A stretch of DNA of 34,160 nt from a virus: positions 1-34,160 of the IMG/VR virus record IMGVR_UViG_3300025110_000055. One strand, 5' to 3'. The notes below the pieces were generated by a model that did not search any database, was not told where the DNA came from, and saw only the letters and a list, made by a program, of their open reading frames with translations. The position numbers and the translations under genes were made by a program. Shown here piece after piece: positions 1 through 6,561 of the stretch; the first letter of the stretch is position 1; each line of letters starts with the position of its first letter.

Positions 1-221
1 CTATCACTTGCTATAGCTTGTTTCATGTAAAGTAAAATAACTGTTTGTATAGATTCTTTAAATGCTTGTGCTTGTGCTTTCACCATAGGATCAGCATGAT
101 CACTTATACTAACAATTTTATTTACTATTCTTTCAGTCCAATATTCAGGACTTAAACCTTTATTTTGTGTAGTTTCTACAACTACATCACCTATTGTTGA
201 TTCTACATCTACAGTAAACAT
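1..221 (-). CDS. Partial phage protein of unknown function, cut by left window edge
   Basis: The frame starts at an ATG at 221 and stays open to base 1, giving at least 73 residues (begins MFTVDVESTIGDVVVETTQN). The start shares one base with the stop of the upstream neck gene (TAATG), which suggests translational coupling. The visible part is soluble with a helical-looking second half (DPMVKAQAQAFKESIQTVIL). It lies downstream of the neck genes in the leftward structural transcript, so a virion or assembly role is likely but not shown. I do not recognise a named family. Confidence 0.7.
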   Translation of the reverse strand, partial: MFTVDVESTIGDVVVETTQNKGLSPEYWTERIVNKIVSISDHADPMVKAQAQAFKESIQTVILLYMKQAIASD

Positions 222-862
222 TATGTCCTTTGTGTTCTTACTACATCATCTCTGTAAGTATCAACTGTATTATCACCTTCACCAAGATTTTTTAATCTTA
301 CTAAGGATTCTAAAAATCTTTTTTCATACATAGACATCATATCTGGATCACCTTTCATATATACATATGATTCAAGTAATGTTCCATATAATAAAGCATT
401 TTTTGCATTAGTTGAAAGCCATGTTGTCCCACTATCTGCACCTGCTGTTATTGATGTTGGTCTATAAAAATAATGTAGCTCAACAGCTAAATCAGCATTT
501 GGTGTTGGTCCTACTATAAAAGTTGTATCATCAAACAATCCATAGTGTTTTGGTAATCCAGTAATAGATGAATTTGGATATGCTTCTCTAATAAAATTTA
601 CATCCTTATACATTAAAAATGTTTGTTCACTAGAACTTGTAAATGATAATGAAAAGTTATCTAAAAAATCAGAGGGTGTTGCAAGATACTGATTTCCCGA
701 TGTTAATGTACCGCTTACATTTTTTCTAAAAACAGGTAGGTTAATAGTTTTTAATATTCTTTCTTCTGTTTGTTCAATTAATTTAGGCAAGTCTGAAACA
801 AATTGTGTTTCTGTATTTTGTAAATAATTTTGTACTAAACTTTTTAATTCTGAATATGTCAT
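221..862 (-). CDS. Head-tail adaptor/neck protein (SU10-adaptor-like)
   Basis: This 213-aa protein probably forms part of the neck ring joining portal to tail. It has an N-terminal helical part (residues 1-40, with LIEQTEERILKTINLPVFRK), a beta-rich middle with GTLTSGNQYLATPSDFLDNF and KDVNFIREAYPNS, the signature TFIVGPTPNADLAVELHYFY near residue 120, then SGTTWLSTNAKNALLYGTLL and a C-terminal helix. From memory this pattern matches adaptors of the phage SU10/kuravirus type found in many marine podoviruses. Its ATG overlaps the upstream stop by 4 nt (ATGA). The position after another neck-like protein fits the role. The family assignment is recalled, not searched. Confidence 0.75.
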   Translation of the reverse strand: MTYSELKSLVQNYLQNTETQFVSDLPKLIEQTEERILKTINLPVFRKNVSGTLTSGNQYLATPSDFLDNFSLSFTSSSEQTFLMYKDVNFIREAYPNSSITGLPKHYGLFDDTTFIVGPTPNADLAVELHYFYRPTSITAGADSGTTWLSTNAKNALLYGTLLESYVYMKGDPDMMSMYEKRFLESLVRLKNLGEGDNTVDTYRDDVVRTQRT

Positions 863-1659
863 GTGTTAATAGTACCCCCCATACCTGAGTGGTTAGTGCA
901 ATAATAATATAATGTTGGAGCACCAGATGCTACTTCTATTTGTGTGTATGCACCTGAACTTCCGGGTGTTCCATTCGTTGTTACTCCAGTTGTATATTCT
1001 GAACCACCACCATGCGTACCATCTGATGTAGTAGAAATTCTTAAAGGATGACTACTGTTACTACTATCTGATTGATCAAATCTATAACTTTGTCCTTCTA
1101 CTAAATTTAATGTTGCTGCTCTACTACCATTTATATAAAAGTAATTAGAACCATAATAACTAGCTACTGTAACTGTATAAGTAGTATAAGATGATGCAGG
1201 AGTTGAAATAGTTACCGATCCTACACTTGTTGTTCCAGTAACTGCTGTTGGAGTTGCTGTATCGGCTGGTGCTGGAGTCGGTGCTGGAGTTGGTGCTGGA
1301 GTTGGAGATGGTGATGCTGCTACTACTCCTGATAAAGTTATATTACCTAACTCACCTCTTATATCTAAACCAACTGTTTTTGAACCTAAAGCTGTTATAC
1401 CGCCACCTACAGGATCAAAAGCAAAAAGTCTTGCTGATGCTTCTTCACCTGTATCTACTCTTGCATCATATAATGCTTGTGGATCAATGGTAGATACCCT
1501 ATTAACATCAAACTGTGGTTGATCTGGATCATAACACTCAGGACAAACTCTTAAACCATTTCTAGTTTTGTTTTCAACCTCATACCTTAATTCTTTTAGT
1601 TTATATGTAAATCCACATCTATCGCATATTCCTAATGCTTTTCTACCTTGAGCATACAT
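859..1659 (-). CDS. Virion-associated protein with N-terminal zinc ribbon and C-terminal cupredoxin-like domain
   Basis: The protein is 266 aa when started at the ATG at 1659, one base after the upstream stop. The frame extends further only to a TTG, which I reject. Residues 10-45 hold two CxxC pairs (Cys12/15 and Cys39/42), a zinc-ribbon pattern. Residues 116-138 are a Pro-Ala-Thr linker with TPAP repeats. Residues 165-266 are beta-rich and end in YYYCTNHSGMGGT. His204, Cys254, His257 and Met260 reproduce the ligand set and C-terminal clustering of type 1 copper sites. It sits among neck genes, so I infer a virion appendage or accessory protein. Copper binding is inferred from the motif only. 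Confidence 0.65.
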   Translation of the reverse strand: MYAQGRKALGICDRCGFTYKLKELRYEVENKTRNGLRVCPECYDPDQPQFDVNRVSTIDPQALYDARVDTGEEASARLFAFDPVGGGITALGSKTVGLDIRGELGNITLSGVVAASPSPTPAPTPAPTPAPADTATPTAVTGTTSVGSVTISTPASSYTTYTVTVASYYGSNYFYINGSRAATLNLVEGQSYRFDQSDSSNSSHPLRISTTSDGTHGGGSEYTTGVTTNGTPGSSGAYTQIEVASGAPTLYYYCTNHSGMGGTINT

Positions 1660-1660
1660 A

Positions 1661-2353
1661 CTAATTATAAAAACTATAAGGAACAAATCTTACTGATGCT
1701 CTTTCTCTATCAGCATCACTAACTTCATTCCACAATTCTAAATATCTTTGTTTTAACATTGGTATTCTTGGCATAGCTTTTTCTTTCTTACAAGCTATAT
1801 TATAAGCTAAACCATAAGTCATACATGGTATATACCTTGTTGGCACTCCAGCATTATTAGAAGCTGGCTCTCCGGTATCTTCTATTTTTTTAATATAGTA
1901 ATAATGACAAGTATAAGTTTCTGCACCATCAGGAGTATTCCATAGTGTTAAAGTAGGAAATGTAACTCCTTTATCTAAATAATATAAACTAGGTTTACCT
2001 TTAGATAATTTATTAGCTATATGTGTATATTCACTTACAGAGATTCTTCTAAGATTTTGATCAAATTGTTTTGATGTATCACTAGCATCTGTTCTTATAA
2101 AGGCTTCTACTATTTCTAAAACATCAGTGCCTAAATTATAAGATGATGTACCTTCAGTTAATGCTTGTGTGCCTTCTGTTATTGAAAATAAATTAGTGCC
2201 TTTGTTTTGCCACTCTAAAAATAATAAATCTAAAGCTCGTCTAGCTGTTCTGTAATCATAGCCTGAACGCATTTCTAGTCCGCATAACTCGTATGCTTCT
2301 TCAATAATATCAGATAAATCTAAATTAAATGCTGTTGTACCGCTACTTGCCAT
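1661..2353 (-). CDS. Putative head-tail connector / neck structural protein
   Basis: This 230-aa protein has the pattern LDLSDIIEEAYELCGLEM, then GYDYRTARRALDLLFLEWQN, an SEYTHIANKLSKGKPSLYYL segment, LTLWNTPDGAETYTCHYYY, and a C-terminal VPTRYIPCMTYGLAYNIACK helix. From memory it resembles a podoviral connector family encoded next to the adaptor. The ATG at 2353 has a good upstream ribosome site (TTAGGAG) and overlaps the end of the preceding small basic gene by 11 nt. The role is inferred from family resemblance and from its place directly before another neck protein. Stopper, nozzle and tail-tube functions cannot be separated from sequence alone. Confidence 0.65.
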   Translation of the reverse strand: MASSGTTAFNLDLSDIIEEAYELCGLEMRSGYDYRTARRALDLLFLEWQNKGTNLFSITEGTQALTEGTSSYNLGTDVLEIVEAFIRTDASDTSKQFDQNLRRISVSEYTHIANKLSKGKPSLYYLDKGVTFPTLTLWNTPDGAETYTCHYYYIKKIEDTGEPASNNAGVPTRYIPCMTYGLAYNIACKKEKAMPRIPMLKQRYLELWNEVSDADRERASVRFVPYSFYN

Positions 2354-2630
2354 GCTGTCTCCTAATAGCTTCTTTGCCTTTTTTAAAAATACTTACTACT
2401 TGATTCTTACCCATAACTTTAGCTCTTTGCTCTCCAACTGTAAGTATTTGTATTTTACGAGCAAAAGGTTTTTTAATTTTTTTTACTTTTGCAACTGTTG
2501 CTCTAGCATCAGCAGGGGTAGCAAATTTAATTCCTACAGTATCTTTTGGATTTTCATCAGTATATAACCTACGACCAGAGCCTTTAGGTTTTTTACCTGT
2601 TCCTTTTATTGGGTCTTTTTTTCTTTTCAT
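2343..2630 (-). CDS. Small basic protein (DUF5872-like?)
   Basis: This 95-aa, strongly basic protein starts MKRKKDPIKGTGKKPKGSGR and continues with LYTDENPKDTVGIKFATPAD, an ARATVAKVKKI helix and an IQILTVGEQRAKVMGK segment. The first 20 residues look disordered and the rest folded. It resembles a small conserved family in marine phages and some large viruses that I recall as DUF5872, with limited certainty. It belongs to a run of lysine-rich genes between the virion protein genes and the neck genes. A nucleic-acid-binding or packaged virion role fits the charge but is inference. Confidence 0.6.
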   Translation of the reverse strand: MKRKKDPIKGTGKKPKGSGRRLYTDENPKDTVGIKFATPADARATVAKVKKIKKPFARKIQILTVGEQRAKVMGKNQVVSIFKKGKEAIRRQHGK

Positions 2631-2706
2631 TTGTTCTATGTGGAACTTTTTTTCTTTTTGATGCTGGAGCTTTTAATGTGCTTTGTCTAAAAGCAGACCT
2701 AGACAT
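2593..2706 (-). CDS. 37-aa highly basic micro-protein
   Basis: A short ORF (MSRSAFRQSTLKAPASKRKK and onward) starts at an ATG sharing one base with the stop of the upstream gene (TAATG at 2704-2708). It ends 38 nt inside the next gene in another frame. More than a third of its residues are Lys or Arg. The coupled start and the lack of any other gene in the 75-bp gap 2631-2705 support it. Its short length, low complexity and long overlap leave real doubt. Alternatively this is a spacer whose coding potential is incidental. Confidence 0.4.
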   Translation of the reverse strand: MSRSAFRQSTLKAPASKRKKVPHRTNEKKKRPNKRNR

Positions 2707-3017
2707 TACCATTTAACTTTATCTGCCCAATAAGCTGCTGACATTTTACCCTTCTTAATGTTCTTACCATGCCTAGCTTTAAAAGATTTTCTTTTAGCTT
2801 TCATGCGTTTAGATTCACCTTTTTTGGGTTTACCAGCAGTTCCTGATAATGTTCCAACCTTTTTGCCTTGCTGACCAAACCTAATAGTTTTTATCTTGTC
2901 GCCTTCTTTTGCGACAACTATATGAGATTTTTTAGGATGATTTGGGGTACGCTTTGGTTTGTTGTACCCCGAAACACCTGCTCGTTTTAATCTCGAGTCT
3001 TTAGAAGCTCGGCTCAC
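2706..3017 (-). CDS. Conserved basic phage protein (DUF6321-like)
   Basis: This 103-aa basic protein begins with a GTG and ends with AAYWADKVKW. It shows KRAGVSGYNKPKRTPNHPKK, then SHIVVAKEGDKIKTIRFGQQ, a glycine/lysine-rich linker, and KSFKARHGKNIKKGKMSAAY. I recall this arrangement as a family widespread in marine phages (DUF6321), with unknown function. The HIVVAKEGDKIKTIRFG stretch looks like a small beta unit and the flanks look disordered. The GTG start is the first possible one, 6 nt after the upstream stop, with a weak AAGG site. The genes on both sides are also basic. Confidence 0.7.
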   Translation of the reverse strand: MSRASKDSRLKRAGVSGYNKPKRTPNHPKKSHIVVAKEGDKIKTIRFGQQGKKVGTLSGTAGKPKKGESKRMKAKRKSFKARHGKNIKKGKMSAAYWADKVKW

Positions 3018-3023
3018 TAATTA

Positions 3024-3158
3024 CTAAACCTTACCGCCAGTTTTCTTTTTAATGACTTCATTGAAAGTAGGAGTCATAGAACCTTTCTTCATTTTTGATG
3101 AATACTTAGTAGCTTTTCTTCCACCTCTCATTTTTGAGGAATATTTAGATTTTTTCAT
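3024..3158 (-). CDS. 44-aa basic micro-protein with repeated KYSSKM motif
   Basis: This ORF starts with an ATG overlapping the stop of the upstream gene by 4 nt (ATGA) and ends 6 nt before the next GTG, so it fills the gap exactly. The product contains a near-duplicate, KYSSKMRGGRKA then KYSSKMKKGS, about 13 residues apart, and a TPTFNEVIKKKTGGKV tail. The precise coupling on the upstream side argues that it is translated. I do not recognise a family. The charge and neighbours suggest it belongs to the small basic protein cluster. Confidence 0.55.
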   Translation of the reverse strand: MKKSKYSSKMRGGRKATKYSSKMKKGSMTPTFNEVIKKKTGGKV

Positions 3159-3373
3159 TTCTTTACCTTTTTTGTTGTTGATTTTTTAGCAGGAGCTTTT
3201 TTAGCAGCAGTTTTTTTAGCAGGGGCTTTCTTAGCTTTAGGCTTTAATTCCTTTAGCATAGCGTCAGCTTCCTTTTCTCGCATAGGACCAGCTACTAGTT
3301 CTTCTCCATTCCAAATTAAAAATGCCGGATCACCATTAACAAAGTATCCGTTTTCTTCTTTTTTATAAGACAT
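3155..3373 (-). CDS. Small protein with histone H1-like Lys/Ala tail
   Basis: This 72-aa protein has two parts. Residues 1-45 look folded (NGYFVNGDPAFLIWNGEELV, then AGPMREKEADAMLKELK). Residues 46-72 are a repetitive tail of Lys, Ala, Pro and Thr (KAPAKKTAAKKAPAKK units) like bacterial histone H1-type proteins. Such tails bind DNA non-specifically in other proteins, so DNA condensation or packaging with the genome is possible but unproven. It has an AAGGTG ribosome site before the ATG at 3373 and couples to the following micro-gene through ATGA. Confidence 0.65.
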   Translation of the reverse strand: MSYKKEENGYFVNGDPAFLIWNGEELVAGPMREKEADAMLKELKPKAKKAPAKKTAAKKAPAKKSTTKKVKK

Positions 3374-3381
3374 AATTCACC

Positions 3382-3792
3382 TTAGTCGTAAGATTTAATA
3401 CAATGCAATACGATAAGATATGTATCTCCAGAACTATGTCCTGTAGTTGTAAGATTAATATCTCCGTTTTTGCCTGAACCTGATGTGTTTTGTAATCCAC
3501 CAAAAGGTGAAAAGTCTAAAACGCCATCAGCACTTGGGTTTAATTCTATACACAATGTATCTGATGATGCGTTCCAAAATAAACCTATCTTAGTAAATCC
3601 TAAAATAGAATAATAAACCTTTTGTAACTTTACACCAGAACATGCTTTACCATCTAGTGAACTAACTTTTAATCCGCTTACATCAACTTTAGCGACAGCA
3701 CTTTCACCAGTGCCATCGCTAACATTTGTAAGTTGGACTATAAAATCTTTATCACTATCAATGATAGTTGTAGATGTTACTGCGTCAGCCAT
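3382..3792 (-). CDS. Putative virion structural protein
   Basis: This 136-aa, beta-rich, acidic protein has the segments FIVQLTNVSDGTGESAVAKV, a VYYSILGFTKIGLFWNASSD stretch, LDFSPFGGLQN and GDINLTTTGHSSGDTYLIVL. I recall similar proteins annotated as virion structural proteins next to capsid and tail genes of marine phages. It follows the 194-aa virion protein with a 2-nt gap, so they are likely co-translated. There is no signal peptide or membrane segment. A head decoration or tail-surface role is possible. The exact role is unknown. Confidence 0.6.
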   Translation of the reverse strand: MADAVTSTTIIDSDKDFIVQLTNVSDGTGESAVAKVDVSGLKVSSLDGKACSGVKLQKVYYSILGFTKIGLFWNASSDTLCIELNPSADGVLDFSPFGGLQNTSGSGKNGDINLTTTGHSSGDTYLIVLHCIKSYD

Positions 3793-3794
3793 TA

Positions 3795-4379
3795 TTAACT
3801 AAAGCTATGAGAAACAGTGCCATCACCAAAGACATGACCATTAAGAAGCCATATAGCATCTGTAATAGCTACACATCTAATATGACCGCCAATAAAACGA
3901 CCATCAGTATCTGCATCCATAGTTAATCTATAATCAGCAGCAGCAGGAACATTCCATCCAGCAGTGTCAATATCTTCATTAAGAGCTACTACGCTTCCTA
4001 ATTCATCTTTATCAAGCTGAAATACCATTCCTTGAAAAGTATCTGCACTAGAAGCACCTTGTAAAATAAAAGAACCTGTAAATGTAGTACCTATATGAAA
4101 TTCATAAAACAGTCCAGCAGCAGCAGCAGGTAAAGTTACTGTAATACCAGCAGCCCTATTCAAGCTAAAGATAGTTCCAGATTGTGCTGTAGTTGGAGTG
4201 TATGTTGCATCAGTAATGCTAGTAACAGGAAATAAATTGTTAAGTGTTCCTGTTGTACTAATATTACCACTTGTATCAACATCCAGATTAGTTGTAATTG
4301 CACCGGTTGTTGAGTTTTTAGTGATTTGTTCAAAACCACCTTCGGACCTAACGGGTCCATTAAAAGTTGAGTTTGCCAT
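3795..4379 (-). CDS. Putative virion structural protein, first gene after the capsid terminator
   Basis: This 194-aa protein starts MANSTFNGPVRSEGGFEQIT. The N-terminal part (residues 1-50) is rich in Thr, Asn, Gly and Ser. A beta-rich domain follows with ITVTLPAAAAGLFYEFHIGT, FQLDKDELGSVVALNED and GGHIRCVAITDAIWLLNG. The STFNGPVRSEGGF opening recurs in marine phage virion proteins as far as I recall. The ATG has a good GAGGAA ribosome site. It lies 115 bp beyond the capsid gene, past an intrinsic terminator, so it needs read-through or its own promoter. Fibre or decoration roles are possible. Confidence 0.55.
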   Translation of the reverse strand: MANSTFNGPVRSEGGFEQITKNSTTGAITTNLDVDTSGNISTTGTLNNLFPVTSITDATYTPTTAQSGTIFSLNRAAGITVTLPAAAAGLFYEFHIGTTFTGSFILQGASSADTFQGMVFQLDKDELGSVVALNEDIDTAGWNVPAAADYRLTMDADTDGRFIGGHIRCVAITDAIWLLNGHVFGDGTVSHSFS

Positions 4380-4398
4380 AATTTCCTCACGAAAATAA

Positions 4399-4440
4399 GT
4401 TCTACTGTCTTGGCTTGTCTGCTAGGTCAGTCTGTAGAAC
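4399..4440 (-). repeat. 7-bp inverted repeat in leader of the second structural group
   Basis: GTTCTAC at 4399-4405 pairs with GTAGAAC at 4434-4440 around a 28-nt interior. It lies between the terminator at 4463-4487 and the ribosome site of the gene starting at 4379, so it would be in the 5' leader of that transcript. It may fold as a hairpin or be an operator. A chance match is possible because the arms are short. Confidence 0.35.
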
Positions 4441-4462
4441 AATTAAAAATATCCTAGATACG

Positions 4463-4487
4463 AAAAAAGGGGAGCTATTGCTCCCCT
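4463..4487 (-). terminator. Intrinsic terminator after the major capsid gene
   Basis: On the minus strand a 7-bp GC-rich stem (GGGGAGC / GCTCCCC, bases 4469-4475 and 4480-4486) with a 4-nt loop, extendable by one A-T pair, is followed by six T's. This is a textbook Rho-independent terminator. It lies a few bases downstream of the capsid stop codon and divides the leftward structural genes into two transcription groups. Confidence 0.85.
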
Positions 4488-4493
4488 AAAAGT

Positions 4494-5432
4494 TTAGCTT
4501 GATCCGGGTGATCCGTAAATACCAAGAGGATCAGATACACCAAATGAGTATCTTTCTCTTGCTTTATATCTCACATTACCGGTATCAAAATCACCATCCA
4601 TAGAAGTTTCCATGCCTGTTCTATTGAAATGTTTCATTCCATTAGGAACATCAGTGATTATGAAGAAAGCATTAGTGTCGGTTAAATAATGATTAACCAT
4701 GTAACCTTCAGGTATAGCCCCGTTAGTTACGATAGCATTTACATCATTATCTGATGAGCCAACTCTAAACTGAGACTCTAAAAGTCTTGTCGCTGTAAAC
4801 TGCAATGCAGAAGGAACGATAAGTCTTCTAGGTCTAGCTGCAATCTTAAGACCTCTTTGATCTTTAAAAGCTGCAATTTCAATAATCGCATTTTCTAAAG
4901 AAGTTTCATTAAGGTCTGCTGCTGTGCTAGGTCTGTTAGAGTTTTTACCCCCATCCACTAATGGATGTCCATCACCGCCAGTTACACCATCACCATCTGC
5001 TGTAAACAAGTTTACTCCGTCTCCAGATTGGAAACTATTTGTAAACCCATTGTTAAGAGGATTTACAGCTTTCACTTGTTTAGTGTAAGCCATAGCTCTT
5101 GCTAGTGCTTTAGTGTATCTTGCAGATAAAGAATCATATAGATTATCTTCTATAGCTTCTTCTGTAATTGCAAAACCTAAAGCAATGGTTTCATGGTTAT
5201 ACCTTGCTGTAAAGCTCTCTTGTGCTGAATCATAAGTGATTGCAGAACCTTCGTCTTTAACAACCGCCTGACCAAATCCACTTAACTGAACTTCTTCTTC
5301 GAATGAACGATCTGAATTTTCAGTCTCATAGATCATGGTGTGCTCGTCTTCGTACTTTTCATACTCCATCCCAAACAAAGCGTTAAGTCCGGGTAGGAGT
5401 TCTTTTAACATTTGTGCTCTTGAAATAGCCAT
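4494..5432 (-). CDS. Major capsid protein
   Basis: This 312-aa protein builds the phage head shell. It starts MAISRAQMLKELLPGLNALF and contains EEEVQLSGFGQAVVKDEGSA, an ETIALGFAITEEAIEDNLYD segment near residue 85, SARYTKALARAMAYTKQVKA, a loop region rich in Gly and Asp (about 130-165), and PRRLIVPSALQFTATRLLES. The pattern matches capsid proteins I recall from marine podoviruses; an HK97 fold is expected. There is no prohead protease motif or long N-terminal delta domain, which fits the separate scaffold gene upstream. A strong AGGAG site precedes the ATG. The position after scaffold and decoration genes and before a terminator supports high expression. Confidence 0.85.
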   Translation of the reverse strand: MAISRAQMLKELLPGLNALFGMEYEKYEDEHTMIYETENSDRSFEEEVQLSGFGQAVVKDEGSAITYDSAQESFTARYNHETIALGFAITEEAIEDNLYDSLSARYTKALARAMAYTKQVKAVNPLNNGFTNSFQSGDGVNLFTADGDGVTGGDGHPLVDGGKNSNRPSTAADLNETSLENAIIEIAAFKDQRGLKIAARPRRLIVPSALQFTATRLLESQFRVGSSDNDVNAIVTNGAIPEGYMVNHYLTDTNAFFIITDVPNGMKHFNRTGMETSMDGDFDTGNVRYKARERYSFGVSDPLGIYGSPGSS

Positions 5433-5446
5433 ATTATTCTCCTAAA

Positions 5447-6025
5447 TTAAACGCCAGTTGTGTTATCGAGTTGATGTCCAACATTAAATTTAACGATGAC
5501 ATCGGTGAAAGAATCACCAACAGAACTATCTGGTCCATCTATGAACTGCATAATTCTAAGTGGTAATGTATTGGTTGTAGCAATGGTAGATGAATCTACA
5601 GCATTTTTACTACGACCAATCGTAGTGCTTCCTGCGGTTTGAACCACAGCAACATTGTTACCTAAAGCTGTCTGTGCAAGAGAAGCGTCTCCTTGCATTT
5701 TCATTTCTAGGTAAGGATCATCAACAACATACGCACTAATATCATCTGCTGCTAATGAAGCAGGAAATGTTTGTGAGAATGTTTTTTGATTTGTATTTGG
5801 ATCAGTGTATGAAACACCTACAAATACTCCTATGGGAGTTAATGAAGTAGTACCGGTGTCTTTTTCAACTGTACCGGCAGATACTATTTTCACAAAATCT
5901 CCATAGAATATAGCAGTACCATAACCAGAGGCTATTTTGTAATGTCTAACTTTTCCTGTAAAGGAACCACTAGAGCTAATACAACCTACTGGCTCGGCAC
6001 CCATTGGGGTAGCTGAACTAGCCAT
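5447..6025 (-). CDS. Putative head decoration/stabilisation protein
   Basis: This 192-aa, beta-rich protein directly precedes the capsid gene with a 14-nt gap carrying a strong AGGAG site. The segments KVRHYKIASGYGTAIFYGDF, GVFVGVSYTDPNTNQKTFSQ and DDISAYVVDDPYLEMKMQGD recur in a marine phage head-associated family I recall. No membrane segment or enzyme motif is present. Gene order (scaffold, accessory, this protein, capsid) suggests a cement or decoration protein. Direct evidence for capsid binding is lacking. Confidence 0.6.
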   Translation of the reverse strand: MASSATPMGAEPVGCISSSGSFTGKVRHYKIASGYGTAIFYGDFVKIVSAGTVEKDTGTTSLTPIGVFVGVSYTDPNTNQKTFSQTFPASLAADDISAYVVDDPYLEMKMQGDASLAQTALGNNVAVVQTAGSTTIGRSKNAVDSSTIATTNTLPLRIMQFIDGPDSSVGDSFTDVIVKFNVGHQLDNTTGV

Positions 6026-6078
6026 TTATATTCTCCTATAAAGAGGTTAAATAACAGCCCTAAATAAAATATTAAGTG

Positions 6079-6561
6079 TTACTTAGAGCCACCAAATGTA
6101 GTCCTACTTTTGCGATCTGGTTTTAACAGAGGCATTCGTGGATCATTTTCTTTTAAATAATTGTTGTCCACAGCTTCCATTTGGTCTGCAGCAGCTTGTC
6201 TGTAGTATTCATCTCTTTGCTGCATAAGCTCTTTTGGAGCTTTACAAAGTAATAAACCACCTACTTCTAAGTTGCCTTTTTTCGCCCATTCAGAATCCAC
6301 ATCAGATACTAATTTTAATTCAGGATGATCTTCTGCTTTTACAGGTTCCCATCCTTCTCTAAATTTAGCACTAACATTAGTGTTATTAGCTTGACCTAAA
6401 ACACTTGTAGCTATCCACCTAAATACCCATCCATCTTGCGGTGTAGGGCTAGGTAGTTTTGATTGTGGTTCCCAACTTTGGGGTCTTGCAGAAGCCTCTC
6501 TGGATTCTGTTTCTCTTGCTGCTCTAGTAACTTCTTCGGTTACTTTATTTTCATCTGCCAT
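6079..6561 (-). CDS. Conserved head-region protein of unknown function
   Basis: This 160-aa protein starts at an ATG sharing one base with the scaffold stop (TAATG). Residues 1-40 are polar and probably disordered. The middle has GWVFRWIATSVLGQANNTNV and SAKFREGWEPVKAEDHPELK, then KKGNLEVGGLLLCKAPKELM and a helix with QQRDEYYRQAAADQMEAVDN. The WEPV motif and position are familiar from marine phage head operons, but I know no assigned function. Tight coupling to the scaffold suggests an assembly role, perhaps as a second scaffold factor or minor head protein. Confidence 0.6.
   Translation of the reverse strand: MADENKVTEEVTRAARETESREASARPQSWEPQSKLPSPTPQDGWVFRWIATSVLGQANNTNVSAKFREGWEPVKAEDHPELKLVSDVDSEWAKKGNLEVGGLLLCKAPKELMQQRDEYYRQAAADQMEAVDNNYLKENDPRMPLLKPDRKSRTTFGGSK

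Noticed and set aside
1248-1493. Plus-strand 81-codon leucine-rich ORF
   Set aside because: It is the antisense shadow of the TPAP linker and zinc-ribbon gene; repetitive leucine results from that linker.
1660-1686. Extended start of the zinc-ribbon/cupredoxin gene at a TTG
   Set aside because: It adds a hydrophobic stretch (FLIVFIIS) that looks like a signal peptide, but it is the antisense end of the neighbour's coding frame, has no ribosome site, and the ATG at 1659 fits the TAG-N-ATG junction.
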